A DNA stretch of 64,000 nt, from positions 1 to 64,000 of the forward strand of contig JAQCDS010000007.1 in the NCBI GenBank assembly GCA_027620655.1, given 5' to 3'. The notes below the pieces were generated by a model, which was not told the origin of the DNA, made no database searches, and worked only from the letters and a program-made list of their open reading frames with translations. A program made the translations under genes and the position numbers. The number at the start of each line of letters is the position of its first letter. Position 1 is the stretch's first letter. This DNA comes from Bacteroidota bacterium (GTDB lineage Bacteria; Bacteroidota; Bacteroidia; Flavobacteriales; Flavobacteriaceae). Below, in pieces: positions 28,324-36,986 of the stretch.

Positions 28324-29301
28324 ATGAGCAAACCAAGTTTTATCAATGCACTAAATCTCCCTGTAGTTGCAGCCCCAATGTTTCTAATTTCTGGCCCAAA
28401 ATTAGTTATAGAGTGTTGTAAAAACGGTATAGTTGGTACATTTCCAGCACTCAACCAACGTACAACCGAAGGTTTTGAGGAATGGATTATTGAAATCAAA
28501 ACCGCACTTGAAGCCTTTGAAAAAGAAACTGGAAAAAAAGCAGCGCCTTTTGGTGTCAATTTAATTGTACATCATACAAATCCAAGAGTTCAAGCAGATT
28601 TAGCTATATGTATAAAACACCAAGTCCCATTAATCATAACTTCGCTTGGGGCAGTACCACAACTTGTAGGTGCAGTCCATAGTTACGGAGGTCTTGTATT
28701 TCATGATGTCATCAAAAAACGACATGCTGAAAAAGCTGCAGAAGCTGGCGTGGACGGATTGATTTTAGTAACGGCTGGAGCAGGTGGGCATGCAGGAACA
28801 CTAAATCCTATGCCATTTGTTGCTGAAATTAAGAAGTTTTTCAAAAAAACAATTTTACTTTCTGGATGTATTTCCAACGGTAGAGATGTTGCATCAGCAT
28901 TACAGATTGGTGCAGATTTAGCTTATATGGGCACACGATTTATCAATACAAAAGAAAGCAAAGCATCTGAGGATTATAGAAATATGATCATCAATTCTGG
29001 CGCAAGTGATATAGTGTATACCGCAGCAATTTCTGGGGTTTCTGCAAACTTCCTTCGTCCAAGTCTCGAAGCGATGGGCATTACCGAAGAAATGCTGTCG
29101 CGCAGCAAAAAAATTGACTTTGGAAACGAACTCAATGCGATGGAAAAAGAAGCCAAAGCATGGAGCACCATATGGTCTGCTGGTCAAGGCGTTACAAATA
29201 TCCAAGACAATCCCTCAGTAAAAGAACTTGTAGAAAAAATGAAGGATGAATTTATTAGTGCAATCAAAGCACAAAATGAGGTTTTAAAAATTTACGAATA
29301 A
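28324..29301 (+). CDS. Nitronate monooxygenase / NAD(P)H-dependent flavin oxidoreductase
   Basis: A 325-residue FMN-binding TIM-barrel protein of the 2-nitropropane dioxygenase (NMO) family. N-terminal LPVVAAPMFLISGP is the FMN-proximal strand. GVNLIVHHTNPR, then TAGAGGHAGTL with the likely catalytic histidine, and the phosphate-binding end SGCISNGRDVASALQIGADLAYMGTRF follow the family order. It is cytoplasmic. Members oxidise alkyl nitronates or reduce quinones; the true substrate is not predictable. It stands alone, convergent with lysE (18 bp apart), with no recognisable terminator between them. Confidence 0.9.
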   Translation: MSKPSFINALNLPVVAAPMFLISGPKLVIECCKNGIVGTFPALNQRTTEGFEEWIIEIKTALEAFEKETGKKAAPFGVNLIVHHTNPRVQADLAICIKHQVPLIITSLGAVPQLVGAVHSYGGLVFHDVIKKRHAEKAAEAGVDGLILVTAGAGGHAGTLNPMPFVAEIKKFFKKTILLSGCISNGRDVASALQIGADLAYMGTRFINTKESKASEDYRNMIINSGASDIVYTAAISGVSANFLRPSLEAMGITEEMLSRSKKIDFGNELNAMEKEAKAWSTIWSAGQGVTNIQDNPSVKELVEKMKDEFISAIKAQNEVLKIYE

Positions 29302-29319
29302 TAAAATCTGAATTTTATT

Positions 29320-29940
29320 TTACCCTCTTAAAATCAGCACTGCAATTCCAATAAAAAAACCGACCTGTAAACGCTTTAAGAGTTTGATTTTTTTTGGTGA
29401 ATCCAAAAATAATTTTGAAAAAAAACCTGACAATATCACAAAAGAAGAAAATACTACAAAAGACGTTATAATAAAAAGAAAGCCGAGTGCATAAAACTGC
29501 TTAAAAAGAGCCATAGAATCGCTAAAAATAAAAGCAGGAAAAAAGGCTAAAAAGAAAATTGAAACCTTTGGATTTAGAACATTCATTATAAAACCTTGCT
29601 TAAACAATTGAATGAATTTTTTTTGGGAAACTTCAGTAGTTAATGAGTTTAAATTTTGTTTGGATTGGTAAACTTTAAAAGCTAAAAAAAGTAGATATGC
29701 AGCGCCAAAAACTTTTAGAATCCAATATAATTTTTCATTAGCCTGAATAAAAGCAGACAATCCAAAAGCAACAAGAGAAGTGTGTACCAAACATCCAGAC
29801 ATTAAGCCACACACCACCGCAAAACCAGATTTTTTACCATAGGTTGCACTTTGAATTAAAACAAATATATTATCGGGGCCTGGAGAAAAAGCCAACGTTG
29901 CTGTTGCAATAATAAATGATATGAGAACCTCAATATTCAA
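29320..29940 (-). CDS. LysE family amino-acid exporter
   Basis: A 206-residue inner-membrane transporter with about six hydrophobic segments and the family signature SPGPDNIFVL near residue 20, plus GFIMNVLNPKVSIFFLAFFPAF near 115. LysE/RhtB proteins export amino acids or related compounds. The start codon appears to be TTG at 29940, immediately after the pyrD stop (2-bp gap), giving MNIEVLISF, the usual start position for the family. There is no better ATG. It is probably cotranscribed with pyrD and translationally coupled; the metabolic link is not evident. Confidence 0.88.
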   Translation of the reverse strand: MNIEVLISFIIATATLAFSPGPDNIFVLIQSATYGKKSGFAVVCGLMSGCLVHTSLVAFGLSAFIQANEKLYWILKVFGAAYLLFLAFKVYQSKQNLNSLTTEVSQKKFIQLFKQGFIMNVLNPKVSIFFLAFFPAFIFSDSMALFKQFYALGFLFIITSFVVFSSFVILSGFFSKLFLDSPKKIKLLKRLQVGFFIGIAVLILRG

Positions 29941-29942
29941 TA

Positions 29943-30986
29943 TTAAATGCCCCTTGCTCTTTGTATAAGCGCCTTATTAATACGTTTAATTAATGCCGGG
30001 CCTTCATATACAAATCCTGTATAAATTTGAACTAAATCTGCGCCGGCATCAAGTTTTTCAAGAGCGTCTTGTACGGAGTGAATCCCACCTACACCAATGA
30101 TTGGAAAAGCTTTATTACTATTCTTTGATAAATACTGAATAACTCTAGTGCTTTTAGATTTAATGGGCTGGCCACTTAATCCTCCATTTCCAATGGCTTT
30201 CAATTTCTGCTTTGGTGTTTTTAGTCCATCACGAGAAACTGAGGTATTGGAAGCAATGACTCCAGCTATTTTGGTGGTTTGTATCAATTCAATAATTTCA
30301 TCCAATTGTGTATCATTTAAATCGGGAGCAATTTTGAGTAGAATAGGTTTTTGAATCTCAAAAGTGGTATTCAGACGCTTCATTTCATTGATAAGTTCTT
30401 CCAAATAATCTTTATCGGTAAGTTTTGCATGACTTCCCACATTTGGACAACTTACGTTAAGTACAAAATAATCAATATAGGGATGCAATGCTTTGAAACA
30501 AGCCGCATAGTCCTCTGTATAATGTTCTGGTGATGTGGCTGTATTCTTTCCAATATTTCCGCCAATGATAAGTCGTTTTTTATTGTGTTTTAAATTACTA
30601 ATGACTGCGTCTAGCCCTGCATTATTGAAGCCCATACGATTAATCAGCCCATTGTCATCTTTTAGTCTAAAAAGACGTTTTTTGGGGTTGCCCTCTTGGG
30701 CTTTTGGGGTTACTGTTCCAATTTCTATAAATCCAAATCCAAAATTGGAAAGTTCGTTATACAGTACTGCATTCTTGTCAAATCCGGCAGCAAGGCCCAC
30801 AGGATTTTGAAATTTTAATCCAAACAATTCGCGCTCCAACACAGGGTGTTGAACCTTAAACAACCAACGAATCAAAGAAGGAATTAGAGGAATTTTTGAA
30901 ATTAATTTAAGAACATCAAAAGTAAAATAATGTACAGCTTCTGGATCAAATTTAAAAAGAAGAGAACGAATAACAGCCTTGTACAT
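29943..30986 (-). CDS. pyrD: Dihydroorotate dehydrogenase (quinone), class 2
   Basis: A 347-residue membrane-associated flavoprotein that oxidises dihydroorotate to orotate in pyrimidine synthesis and passes electrons to menaquinone. The N-terminal helical region ([23 protein letters not shown]) is the class 2 quinone-channel domain. Barrel motifs include [42 protein letters not shown] with the catalytic Ser region, [10 protein letters not shown] and [28 protein letters not shown]. The ATG at 30986 was chosen. An upstream ATG at 31013 would lie before the -7 element at 31003-31010, so it could not be transcribed from that promoter. Confidence 0.95.
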   Translation of the reverse strand: MYKAVIRSLLFKFDPEAVHYFTFDVLKLISKIPLIPSLIRWLFKVQHPVLERELFGLKFQNPVGLAAGFDKNAVLYNELSNFGFGFIEIGTVTPKAQEGNPKKRLFRLKDDNGLINRMGFNNAGLDAVISNLKHNKKRLIIGGNIGKNTATSPEHYTEDYAACFKALHPYIDYFVLNVSCPNVGSHAKLTDKDYLEELINEMKRLNTTFEIQKPILLKIAPDLNDTQLDEIIELIQTTKIAGVIASNTSVSRDGLKTPKQKLKAIGNGGLSGQPIKSKSTRVIQYLSKNSNKAFPIIGVGGIHSVQDALEKLDAGADLVQIYTGFVYEGPALIKRINKALIQRARGI

Positions 30987-31002
30987 GGTATCTATTTGAT
31001 TG

Positions 31003-31029
31003 CAAAAATACATTAATTTAAGAACACAA
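31003..31029 (-). promoter_or_regulatory. Putative pyrD promoter
   Basis: Minus strand: TTG at 31027-31029, 16-bp spacer, TATTTTTG at 31003-31010. The -7 element is exact; the spacer is one base short of the usual range. The predicted leader is about 10 bases to the ATG at 30986, which decides the start. Confidence 0.5.
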
Positions 31030-31059
31030 AAAAGACTACAAACAAAAGAAGCACAAGAT

Positions 31060-31090
31060 TTGCCTCATTTAATGAAGTTAATTATTTTTG
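31060..31090 (+). promoter_or_regulatory. pepT promoter
   Basis: TTG at 31060-31062, a 20-bp spacer, then the exact -7 element TATTTTTG at 31083-31090. The ATG is 17 bp downstream. This is one of the cleanest Bacteroidota-type promoters in the window. Confidence 0.65.
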
Positions 31091-31107
31091 AAGAAATCCT
31101 ATTTTAA

Positions 31108-32349
31108 ATGTTAGACCGAAAAAAAATCCTTGATCGCTTTTTAACTTATGTGAAAATTGATACAGAAAGTGATCCCAATTCACAAACTACACCGAGCACA
31201 GAAAAACAATGGACCTTAGCCAAGCGTCTTGCGAAAGAATTAGAAACTATTGGATTAAAAGACGTTTCTATTGACGAAAATGCCTATATGATGGGTACAC
31301 TTCCATCAAATGTAGACCACAATGTGCCTGCCATAGGTTTTATTTCTCATTTTGATACTTCCCCTGACTTTACAGCTAAAAACGTATCGCCTCAAATTGT
31401 TGAAAATTACGATGGAAAAGATATCATCTTGAACAAAGAAAAAAACATCATTTTATCGCCAAACTATTTTGAGGACCTATTACAATACAAAGGACAAACC
31501 CTAATTACAACTGATGGCACAACCCTGCTGGGCGCAGATGATAAAGCGGGCGTTTGCGAAATTGTTAGTGCTATGGAATATTTGGTGCAACACCCAGAAA
31601 TAAAGCATGGCCCTATTAAAGTAGGGTTTACTCCAGATGAAGAAATTGGTAGAGGGGCCCATAAATTTGATGTCAAAAAATTTGGAGCTGAATGGGCCTA
31701 CACCATGGACGGAAGTCAAATTGGAGAGCTCGAATACGAGAATTTTAATGCCGCCAGTGCAGAAATTACAGTCCATGGAAAAATAGTACACCCGGGATAT
31801 GCTAAAGGAAAAATGGTGAATAGTATGTATTATGCCCAAAAATTTATAGAGCGTTTGCCTGAAAAAGAAACCCCAGAACACACCGAGGGGTATGAGGGTT
31901 TTTATCATCTGCACCATATCGAGGGAAAAGTTGAAAAAACTGTTCTAAAATATATCATTCGCGACCACGATTTTGATCTTTTTGAAGCGCGAAAAACCAC
32001 AGTAAAACAATTGGTTGAAGCATTTAACAGAAAATACGATCATGTTACTTTTGAAGCTGAAATAAAGGATCAGTACTTCAATATGAAAGAAAAAGTAATT
32101 CCTGTTATGCACTGTGTAGATATTGCTGAAGAGGCAATGAAATCTCTTGGAATTGTACCTTTAATTAAGCCCATACGTGGCGGAACAGATGGTTCTCAAC
32201 TCAGTTATATGGGACTGCCCTGCCCCAACATTTTTGCAGGAGGGCATAACTTTCATGGACGCTACGAATATGTACCACTTGAAAGTATTTTGAGTGCCAC
32301 AAAAGTGATTTGCAAAATTGCGGAGCTTACCCAAAATAAATACGCATAA
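31108..32349 (+). CDS. pepT: Peptidase T (tripeptide aminopeptidase)
   Basis: A 413-residue M20B zinc metallopeptidase releasing N-terminal residues from tripeptides in the cytoplasm. Family motifs are present in order: [11 protein letters not shown] at the N-terminus, [11 protein letters not shown] (first zinc ligand His), [11 protein letters not shown] (bridging Asp), [15 protein letters not shown] (catalytic Glu and zinc Glu), the dimerisation domain with [17 protein letters not shown], and [34 protein letters not shown] with the last zinc His. Full length. It is monocistronic, with its own promoter and a perfect bidirectional terminator starting at the stop codon. Confidence 0.97.
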   Translation: MLDRKKILDRFLTYVKIDTESDPNSQTTPSTEKQWTLAKRLAKELETIGLKDVSIDENAYMMGTLPSNVDHNVPAIGFISHFDTSPDFTAKNVSPQIVENYDGKDIILNKEKNIILSPNYFEDLLQYKGQTLITTDGTTLLGADDKAGVCEIVSAMEYLVQHPEIKHGPIKVGFTPDEEIGRGAHKFDVKKFGAEWAYTMDGSQIGELEYENFNAASAEITVHGKIVHPGYAKGKMVNSMYYAQKFIERLPEKETPEHTEGYEGFYHLHHIEGKVEKTVLKYIIRDHDFDLFEARKTTVKQLVEAFNRKYDHVTFEAEIKDQYFNMKEKVIPVMHCVDIAEEAMKSLGIVPLIKPIRGGTDGSQLSYMGLPCPNIFAGGHNFHGRYEYVPLESILSATKVICKIAELTQNKYA

Positions 32350-32376
32350 AAAAAGCTGCCATATGGCAGCTTTTTT
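32349..32376. terminator. Bidirectional rho-independent terminator (pepT / yajC)
   Basis: Perfect palindrome with stem AAAAAAGCTGCC / GGCAGCTTTTTT around the loop ATAT. It serves pepT on the plus strand and the nusB-DUF1573-yajC operon on the minus strand. Confidence 0.93.
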
Positions 32377-32393
32377 ATTAAAAATAAATATAA

Positions 32394-32678
32394 CTATTTT
32401 TTAGAAGCATTGAGCTTTTGTGTCATTTCCATAGAAATTGCAGAACGGTCAAACTTGATTTTACCGGCTAGAGTTTCAATGATACAAGAACTATCTTTGT
32501 CGTTAAGCTCTGTAACTTTACCATGCATTCCAGATTTTGTAATGACACGATCGCCTTTTTTGAGTGCCGCTGCAAATTGTTTTTCTTTTTTTGCGCGCTT
32601 CATTTGTGGTGCAATCATAAAAAAATAGACGATTACAAACATTAAAATAAAGGGCATAAAATTACTAAGACCTTCCAT
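32394..32678 (-). CDS. yajC: Preprotein translocase accessory subunit YajC
   Basis: A 94-residue small membrane protein. One transmembrane helix (about residues 8-23, FMPFILMFVIVYFFMIAPQ) is followed by the conserved basic RRAKKEK-type turn and a short cytoplasmic domain KKGDRVITKSGMHGKVTEL. It associates with SecDF and the Sec translocon. It is the third gene after nusB and the DUF1573 gene, an order common in Flavobacteriia. Confidence 0.93.
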   Translation of the reverse strand: MEGLSNFMPFILMFVIVYFFMIAPQMKRAKKEKQFAAALKKGDRVITKSGMHGKVTELNDKDSSCIIETLAGKIKFDRSAISMEMTQKLNASKK

Positions 32679-32700
32679 GGATATACGTTATTGTGTGAGT

Positions 32701-33177
32701 TTATTGTTTTTTTACAGCAGGTGCTGCATTTGGATCTGGCTTGATGAATGCCGAAATTCGCACTTGCTCTCTTCCTTTTTCAGTATTTGTAGTAAGTGTA
32801 ATAGTCTTAGAAACTTTGTTGGCTCCTTTTCCATTAAACTTAACTGTAAATTGAGACGAAGCCCCTGGTGCTAGTGGTTCTCTACTCCAACCCTGCGGTA
32901 CTGTACAACCACAAGTACTTTTGATATCTGTAACCACTAGTGGTGATTTGCCTGAGTTTGTATATGTAAATACGGTTTCAACTGGAGTACCGTTCATAAT
33001 CTCTCCAAAATCATGTGTAGTTTTATCAAATGTTACGGAAGGAAAAACAATGGCTTGTGCATCGCGCTCTGCTGCTTTCTCTACATTTTCTTGATTTATT
33101 TTTTCTGTTGCTTTTTCTTTACAAGATGTAAAAGAAACAAGTGCAATTGTTGACAGTAATAAAAACAGTTTTTTCAT
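32701..33177 (-). CDS. DUF1573 domain lipoprotein
   Basis: A 158-residue exported protein, with a signal ending SFTSC (Cys19, probable lipoprotein). A single DUF1573 immunoglobulin-like domain spans about residues 48-145 and includes KTTHDFGEIMNGTPVETVFTYTNSGKSPLVVTDI and the conserved STCGCTVPQGW. The domain is widespread in Bacteroidota and has no defined function. It sits between nusB (55 bp) and yajC (22 bp) and is probably cotranscribed with them. Confidence 0.9.
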   Translation of the reverse strand: MKKLFLLLSTIALVSFTSCKEKATEKINQENVEKAAERDAQAIVFPSVTFDKTTHDFGEIMNGTPVETVFTYTNSGKSPLVVTDIKSTCGCTVPQGWSREPLAPGASSQFTVKFNGKGANKVSKTITLTTNTEKGREQVRISAFIKPDPNAAPAVKKQ

Positions 33178-33232
33178 TTGGTTATAATATTGATTTATAA
33201 AAATTTATTTGTGAGCATAAATTTAACAAAAA

Positions 33233-34171
33233 TTACATTAATCCACGCCCTTTCTTGTTTAAGGATTTATTGTCTTTATAATCGCGTACAATTTTATCCA
33301 AAACACCATTGATAAAGACATTACTTTTTGGGGTAGAATATTCTTTGGCAAGCTCTATATATTCGTTGATGGTTACTTTTGTTGGAATTGTTGGAAATTC
33401 CTGAATCTCACAAATGGCCATCTGAAGCAGCACAAAATCAATTGAAGCGATTCGGTCTTTGTCCCAGTTTTTGGTATACAAAATAATTTCTTTATTAAAT
33501 TTCTCTTTATTTTTAAGGGTTTTATTTAATAATGAAATCCCAAATTTTTCATCATCCTTGTCTCTAAACAATAAAGGTGTAAAATAGGGGTCTGGGGATG
33601 TTTTTTTAAACTTACTAAAAAGTTTCACCAAAGCTGTATTAACAACAGGGAGATCGTCAATCCAAGTTAGATTTTTGTCTTCAAAATAGTCGTATAACTT
33701 TTCGTTGGGAACGATTATTTGTTTAAATAAATCAACCACAAAGTTTACATCTTTTTCAAATGATGATGTGGTAGTATTCATGTACAATTTGTACAAATCA
33801 CTATGTATCATTTCTTGAAAAAACAATTCAATATATTCTCCGTCTTGTTCCCAAAAATCAATTTTATAAAATTCTAATTTAGATTTTAAGGCCTCACTTT
33901 GTGCTAATCTTACCAAGATTACATTTTCTACAAAACGCATGTTTGGGTTAGCATCTTCGTATGTAGGTTGCATTTTTTGTTTGGCATTTTGCTGATGATC
34001 CAAAGCACGCTGACGAATTTTAATAAAAAGGGAAAGTAAAACCAGATGAAGCGAATACATATTCTCAAAATTATCTTTTAACTCAGAGGAGTAAGTGCCA
34101 TCCGTGGTATTGCATGTTTGCGCATAAAGCACTTGCATTACTTTGGCACGAATATGTCTTCTATTTAACAT
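33233..34171 (-). CDS. nusB: Transcription antitermination factor NusB (long Bacteroidota form)
   Basis: A 312-residue protein whose last about 130 residues match NusB (KFGISLLNKTLKN..., DRIASIDFVLLQMAICEI, PTKVTINEYIELAKEYSTPKSNVFINGVLDKI). The first residues, MLNRRHIRAKVMQVLYAQ, are also NusB-like; about 170 residues of extra helical sequence are inserted, as in other Bacteroidota. E. coli NusB has only 139 residues. It acts with NusE/S10 in rRNA antitermination. It is the first gene of nusB-DUF1573-yajC. Confidence 0.92.
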   Translation of the reverse strand: MLNRRHIRAKVMQVLYAQTCNTTDGTYSSELKDNFENMYSLHLVLLSLFIKIRQRALDHQQNAKQKMQPTYEDANPNMRFVENVILVRLAQSEALKSKLEFYKIDFWEQDGEYIELFFQEMIHSDLYKLYMNTTTSSFEKDVNFVVDLFKQIIVPNEKLYDYFEDKNLTWIDDLPVVNTALVKLFSKFKKTSPDPYFTPLLFRDKDDEKFGISLLNKTLKNKEKFNKEIILYTKNWDKDRIASIDFVLLQMAICEIQEFPTIPTKVTINEYIELAKEYSTPKSNVFINGVLDKIVRDYKDNKSLNKKGRGLM

Positions 34172-34230
34172 GATTTAAAGAACTTAAACTAAATTAATTT
34201 TTGTGGTGCAAACAAAATGCATTTGCCTTG

Positions 34231-34238
34231 CAAAAATA
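34231..34238 (-). promoter_or_regulatory. Possible -7 element of the nusB operon
   Basis: Minus-strand TATTTTTG is an exact TAnnTTTG match 60 bp before the nusB ATG. No -33 TTG at 17-23 bp was found. Confidence 0.35.
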
Positions 34239-34305
34239 ATGTTATTTTGTTCTTAAAAAATTGAAAATTAGTTTTTTTATAAGATATCTTCTAAAATCTA
34301 AAAAG

Positions 34306-34313
34306 TATCTTTG
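34306..34313 (+). promoter_or_regulatory. -7 element of the ABC exporter gene
   Basis: TATCTTTG matches TAnnTTTG exactly and ends 14 bp before the ATG, predicting a leader of about 9 bases. There is no clear -33 element. Confidence 0.5.
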
Positions 34314-34327
34314 TAGAGTTATCAATT

Positions 34328-36082
34328 ATGAAAGAACTCCGTTACCTCAATAAATATTTTATCAAATACAAATACAGGGTCATCCTTGGAGTGATCATTG
34401 TGGCTTGTGCTAAGATTTTTTCATTATTTACGCCACGACTTATTGGAGAAGTGATTACTCTTGTAGCCAATCAGATTTCAAACCCCATTGATGATGCCAG
34501 TTTTAAGTCGGCTATTGGACTTAAAATACTTTTTATTGTAGGTGCTGCAATTGCAACAGGCGTATTTACTTTTTTGATGCGTCAAACTCTAATTAACGTT
34601 TCTCGATACATAGAATTTGATTTAAAAAATGAAATATACGCACACTACCAAAGGCTTTGTCTTCCTTTTTACAAACAAAACAGAACCGGCGATCTTATCA
34701 ATAGAATAACTGAAGATGTTGGAAAAGTCCGAATGTATGTTGGCCCCGCTTTGATGTATACTATAAATATGGTAACGCTATTTATTGTAGCACTCGTATA
34801 TATGTATAGCAAATCTCCAAGTCTTACGCTATACACTATTATACCGCTTCCTATATTATCTGTATCGATTTATTTTTTAAGCAAGTTTATTCACAAACGC
34901 AGTACTATTGTTCAAGAGCAGCTTTCAACACTTACTTCATCTACTCAAGAAATTTTTAGTGGCATAACCGTTACAAAAGCCTATGCACTAGAAGACGAAA
35001 CTGAAAAGAATTTTACACATTTATCAAATGATCAAAGAAAAAAGCATTTAAATTTAACCAAGACACAAGCTTTCTTTTTTCCATTGATGTTACTTCTAAT
35101 TGGTACAAGTAATTTATTGGTAATTTACATTGGTGGGCAACAGTATATCAATGGGGAAATTGCCGAACTTGGAACGATAGCAGAGTTTATTATTTATGTG
35201 AATATGCTTACATGGCCAGTAGCTTCTGTGGGATGGGTAACCTCCTTGGTGCAACAAGCTGAAGCTTCTCAAAAACGAATCAATGTGTTTTTGAAACAAA
35301 AACCAAGCGTATTCAATACCGAAAAACAACCGAGTATTATCAAAGGAAAAATTGAATTTAAGAATGTTCATTTCACATATAAAGACACTAATATTGAAGC
35401 ACTTAAAGGCATAAGTTTTACTGTTGAACAAGGAAAAACCCTAGCGGTTATTGGAAAAACAGGAAGCGGTAAAACCACTATTCTAGAGCTCATTGGAAGA
35501 ATGTACAACACTACAAAAGGGGATATCAAAATTGATGATATTTCAATTAAAAATGTAAATCTTCATAGCCTACGAGATAGTATTGGGTATGTCCCTCAAG
35601 ATCCTTTTTTGTTTTCGGATACACTTAATAATAATATCAAATTTGGAAAAAATAATACCACAAATCAAGAGATCATTCAAGCGGCTAAAGATGCTGTAGT
35701 TCACGACAATATCATCAATTTTTCCAAAGGCTATGACACTATCTTAGGGGAACGAGGCATTACACTTTCTGGTGGGCAAAAACAACGCGTTTCTATCGCT
35801 CGTGCTTTTATAAAATCTCCACAAATATTACTTTTAGACGATTGTCTTTCTGCTGTTGATACCGAAACTGAAGAACAAATTTTGAATACTATTGAAAAAA
35901 TATCAAAAAATACGACAACTGTTATTGTAAGTCATCGAATTTCTTCTGTAAAAAATGCCGACCATATTATTGTACTTGAAGATGGGCAAATTATCCAAGA
36001 AGGTACACATAATCAATTGGTTAGAAAAAATGGGTATTACAAAACTTTGTACAAAAAACAACTTCAAGAATTTTCTTCTTAG
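34328..36082 (+). CDS. ABC exporter half-transporter (permease-ATPase fusion)
   Basis: A 584-residue type IV ABC exporter. An N-terminal six-helix transmembrane domain (about residues 15-310) is followed by a nucleotide-binding domain with Walker A GKTGSGKTT near 377, a Q-loop (YVPQDP), signature LSGGQKQR near 480, Walker B LLLDD and the switch SHRISS. The residue after the Walker B Asp is Asp rather than the catalytic Glu (LLLDDCLSAVD), as in the degenerate site of MdlAB- or TM287/288-type heterodimers. No partner half is encoded next to it. Substrate unknown; lipid or drug export is the usual role. It may be cotranscribed with PUR downstream (110-bp gap). Confidence 0.92.
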   Translation: MKELRYLNKYFIKYKYRVILGVIIVACAKIFSLFTPRLIGEVITLVANQISNPIDDASFKSAIGLKILFIVGAAIATGVFTFLMRQTLINVSRYIEFDLKNEIYAHYQRLCLPFYKQNRTGDLINRITEDVGKVRMYVGPALMYTINMVTLFIVALVYMYSKSPSLTLYTIIPLPILSVSIYFLSKFIHKRSTIVQEQLSTLTSSTQEIFSGITVTKAYALEDETEKNFTHLSNDQRKKHLNLTKTQAFFFPLMLLLIGTSNLLVIYIGGQQYINGEIAELGTIAEFIIYVNMLTWPVASVGWVTSLVQQAEASQKRINVFLKQKPSVFNTEKQPSIIKGKIEFKNVHFTYKDTNIEALKGISFTVEQGKTLAVIGKTGSGKTTILELIGRMYNTTKGDIKIDDISIKNVNLHSLRDSIGYVPQDPFLFSDTLNNNIKFGKNNTTNQEIIQAAKDAVVHDNIINFSKGYDTILGERGITLSGGQKQRVSIARAFIKSPQILLLDDCLSAVDTETEEQILNTIEKISKNTTTVIVSHRISSVKNADHIIVLEDGQIIQEGTHNQLVRKNGYYKTLYKKQLQEFSS

Positions 36083-36192
36083 ATGCTTAATCAAAAATTA
36101 GAGAAAATTATAATTTAAAAAAGTTGGCGACTTCATTATTTTTTTAGACTTTTGATTTAAACTATAAATTATAGCAAAATAAAATTCTAACT

Positions 36193-36552
36193 ATGACCGA
36201 GAGAGAACAAGACATTTTTTCTAAGGTACTTCGTGCAGGACGAAGAACCTATTTTTTTGATGTCAAAGCAACCAAAGCTGGAGACTATTACCTTACCATA
36301 ACTGAGAGTAAAAAATTTACAAATGACGATGGTTCATTCCATTTCAAAAAACATAAAATTTATTTGTATAAAGAAGATTTTAATGAATTTAAATCTATTT
36401 TAGATGAAGCTACAAACTTTATTATTGGTGAAAAAGGTGAAGAAATCATTAGCGACTACAACCCAGAACAAGTTACCACAAATAGTGATAATCAAGAACC
36501 AAACAACGGTTCTGAAGGCCAATTTACAGATTTAGATTTTGATGATATATAA
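36193..36552 (+). CDS. Bacterial PUR-alpha-like nucleic-acid-binding protein (DUF3276)
   Basis: A 119-residue protein of the Bacteroidota/spirochaete PUR family: residues about 7-80 form a PUR repeat (IFSKVLRAGRRTYFFDVKATKAGDYYLTITESKK). Its beta-sheet binds single-stranded, purine-rich nucleic acid as a dimer. The tail from about residue 95 is acidic and low in complexity (NPEQVTTNSDNQEPNNGSEGQF). It is followed by a terminator. Its physiological role in flavobacteria is undefined. Confidence 0.88.
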   Translation: MTEREQDIFSKVLRAGRRTYFFDVKATKAGDYYLTITESKKFTNDDGSFHFKKHKIYLYKEDFNEFKSILDEATNFIIGEKGEEIISDYNPEQVTTNSDNQEPNNGSEGQFTDLDFDDI

Positions 36553-36570
36553 AATGGAAATTAAATATAT

Positions 36571-36599
36571 AAAAGCCGCTCTTTAGGAGCGGTTTTTTT
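36571..36599 (+). terminator. Rho-independent terminator after the PUR gene
   Basis: The stem CCGCTC / GAGCGG with a 5-base loop is followed by T7. A-rich sequence on the left side may also let it work for csaA on the minus strand. Confidence 0.88.
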
Positions 36600-36609
36600 A
36601 TTCCATATC

Positions 36610-36942
36610 TTATTGAACTGTAGATCCGTTTGGAATTTTTTGATGAGGTTCAAGCAAAATCACAGAGGTATTATCAACTCCTCCAATAACCAAACACTGA
36701 CTTTTAAAATTGGCAATCTGTTTGTCATCAAAGTTAACATTAGCCACAATTTGTCTTTGAAGCAAATCGTCTTTGGTGTAAAGTTCTGTAACTTGAGCCG
36801 AGGATTTTTTTATTCCCAAAGGACCAAAATCTATGGTAAGTTGGTAGGCGGGTTTATGGGCCTTTGGAAAATCATTGACTTCAATAATGGTGCCTACACG
36901 CAAATCTAACTTTTGAAAATCTTCAAATAAAACTTCACTCAT
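36610..36942 (-). CDS. csaA: CsaA-like tRNA-binding-fold protein
   Basis: A 110-residue single OB-fold protein of the EMAP/tRNA-binding type: FQKLDLRVGTIIEVNDFPKAHKPAYQLTIDFG at the start, the substrate loop KKSSAQVTELY, then VANVNFDDKQIANFKSQCLVIGG. CsaA dimers act as secretion chaperones in Bacillus and bind tRNA or unfolded proteins. Its start is 44 bp from the divergent thioredoxin-fold gene. A -7-like TATCTTTA occurs at 36963-36970. Confidence 0.93.
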   Translation of the reverse strand: MSEVLFEDFQKLDLRVGTIIEVNDFPKAHKPAYQLTIDFGPLGIKKSSAQVTELYTKDDLLQRQIVANVNFDDKQIANFKSQCLVIGGVDNTSVILLEPHQKIPNGSTVQ

Positions 36943-36962
36943 TTATACGTAACTTTATGGCG

Positions 36963-36970
36963 TAAAGATA
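36963..36970 (-). promoter_or_regulatory. Possible -7 element of csaA
   Basis: Minus-strand TATCTTTA, one base from TAnnTTTG, 21 bp before the ATG. The same octamer precedes ppc and bshC. Confidence 0.3.
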
Positions 36971-36986
36971 AAAATTTAAGACTATT

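Noticed and set aside
28212-28559. 115-residue open frame opposite the nitronate monooxygenase gene
   Set aside because: It lies antisense to a well-supported coding region and has no recognisable motif.
31501-31917. 138-residue open frame opposite pepT
   Set aside because: It is antisense to conserved PepT motifs; its composition looks like a reverse-strand shadow.
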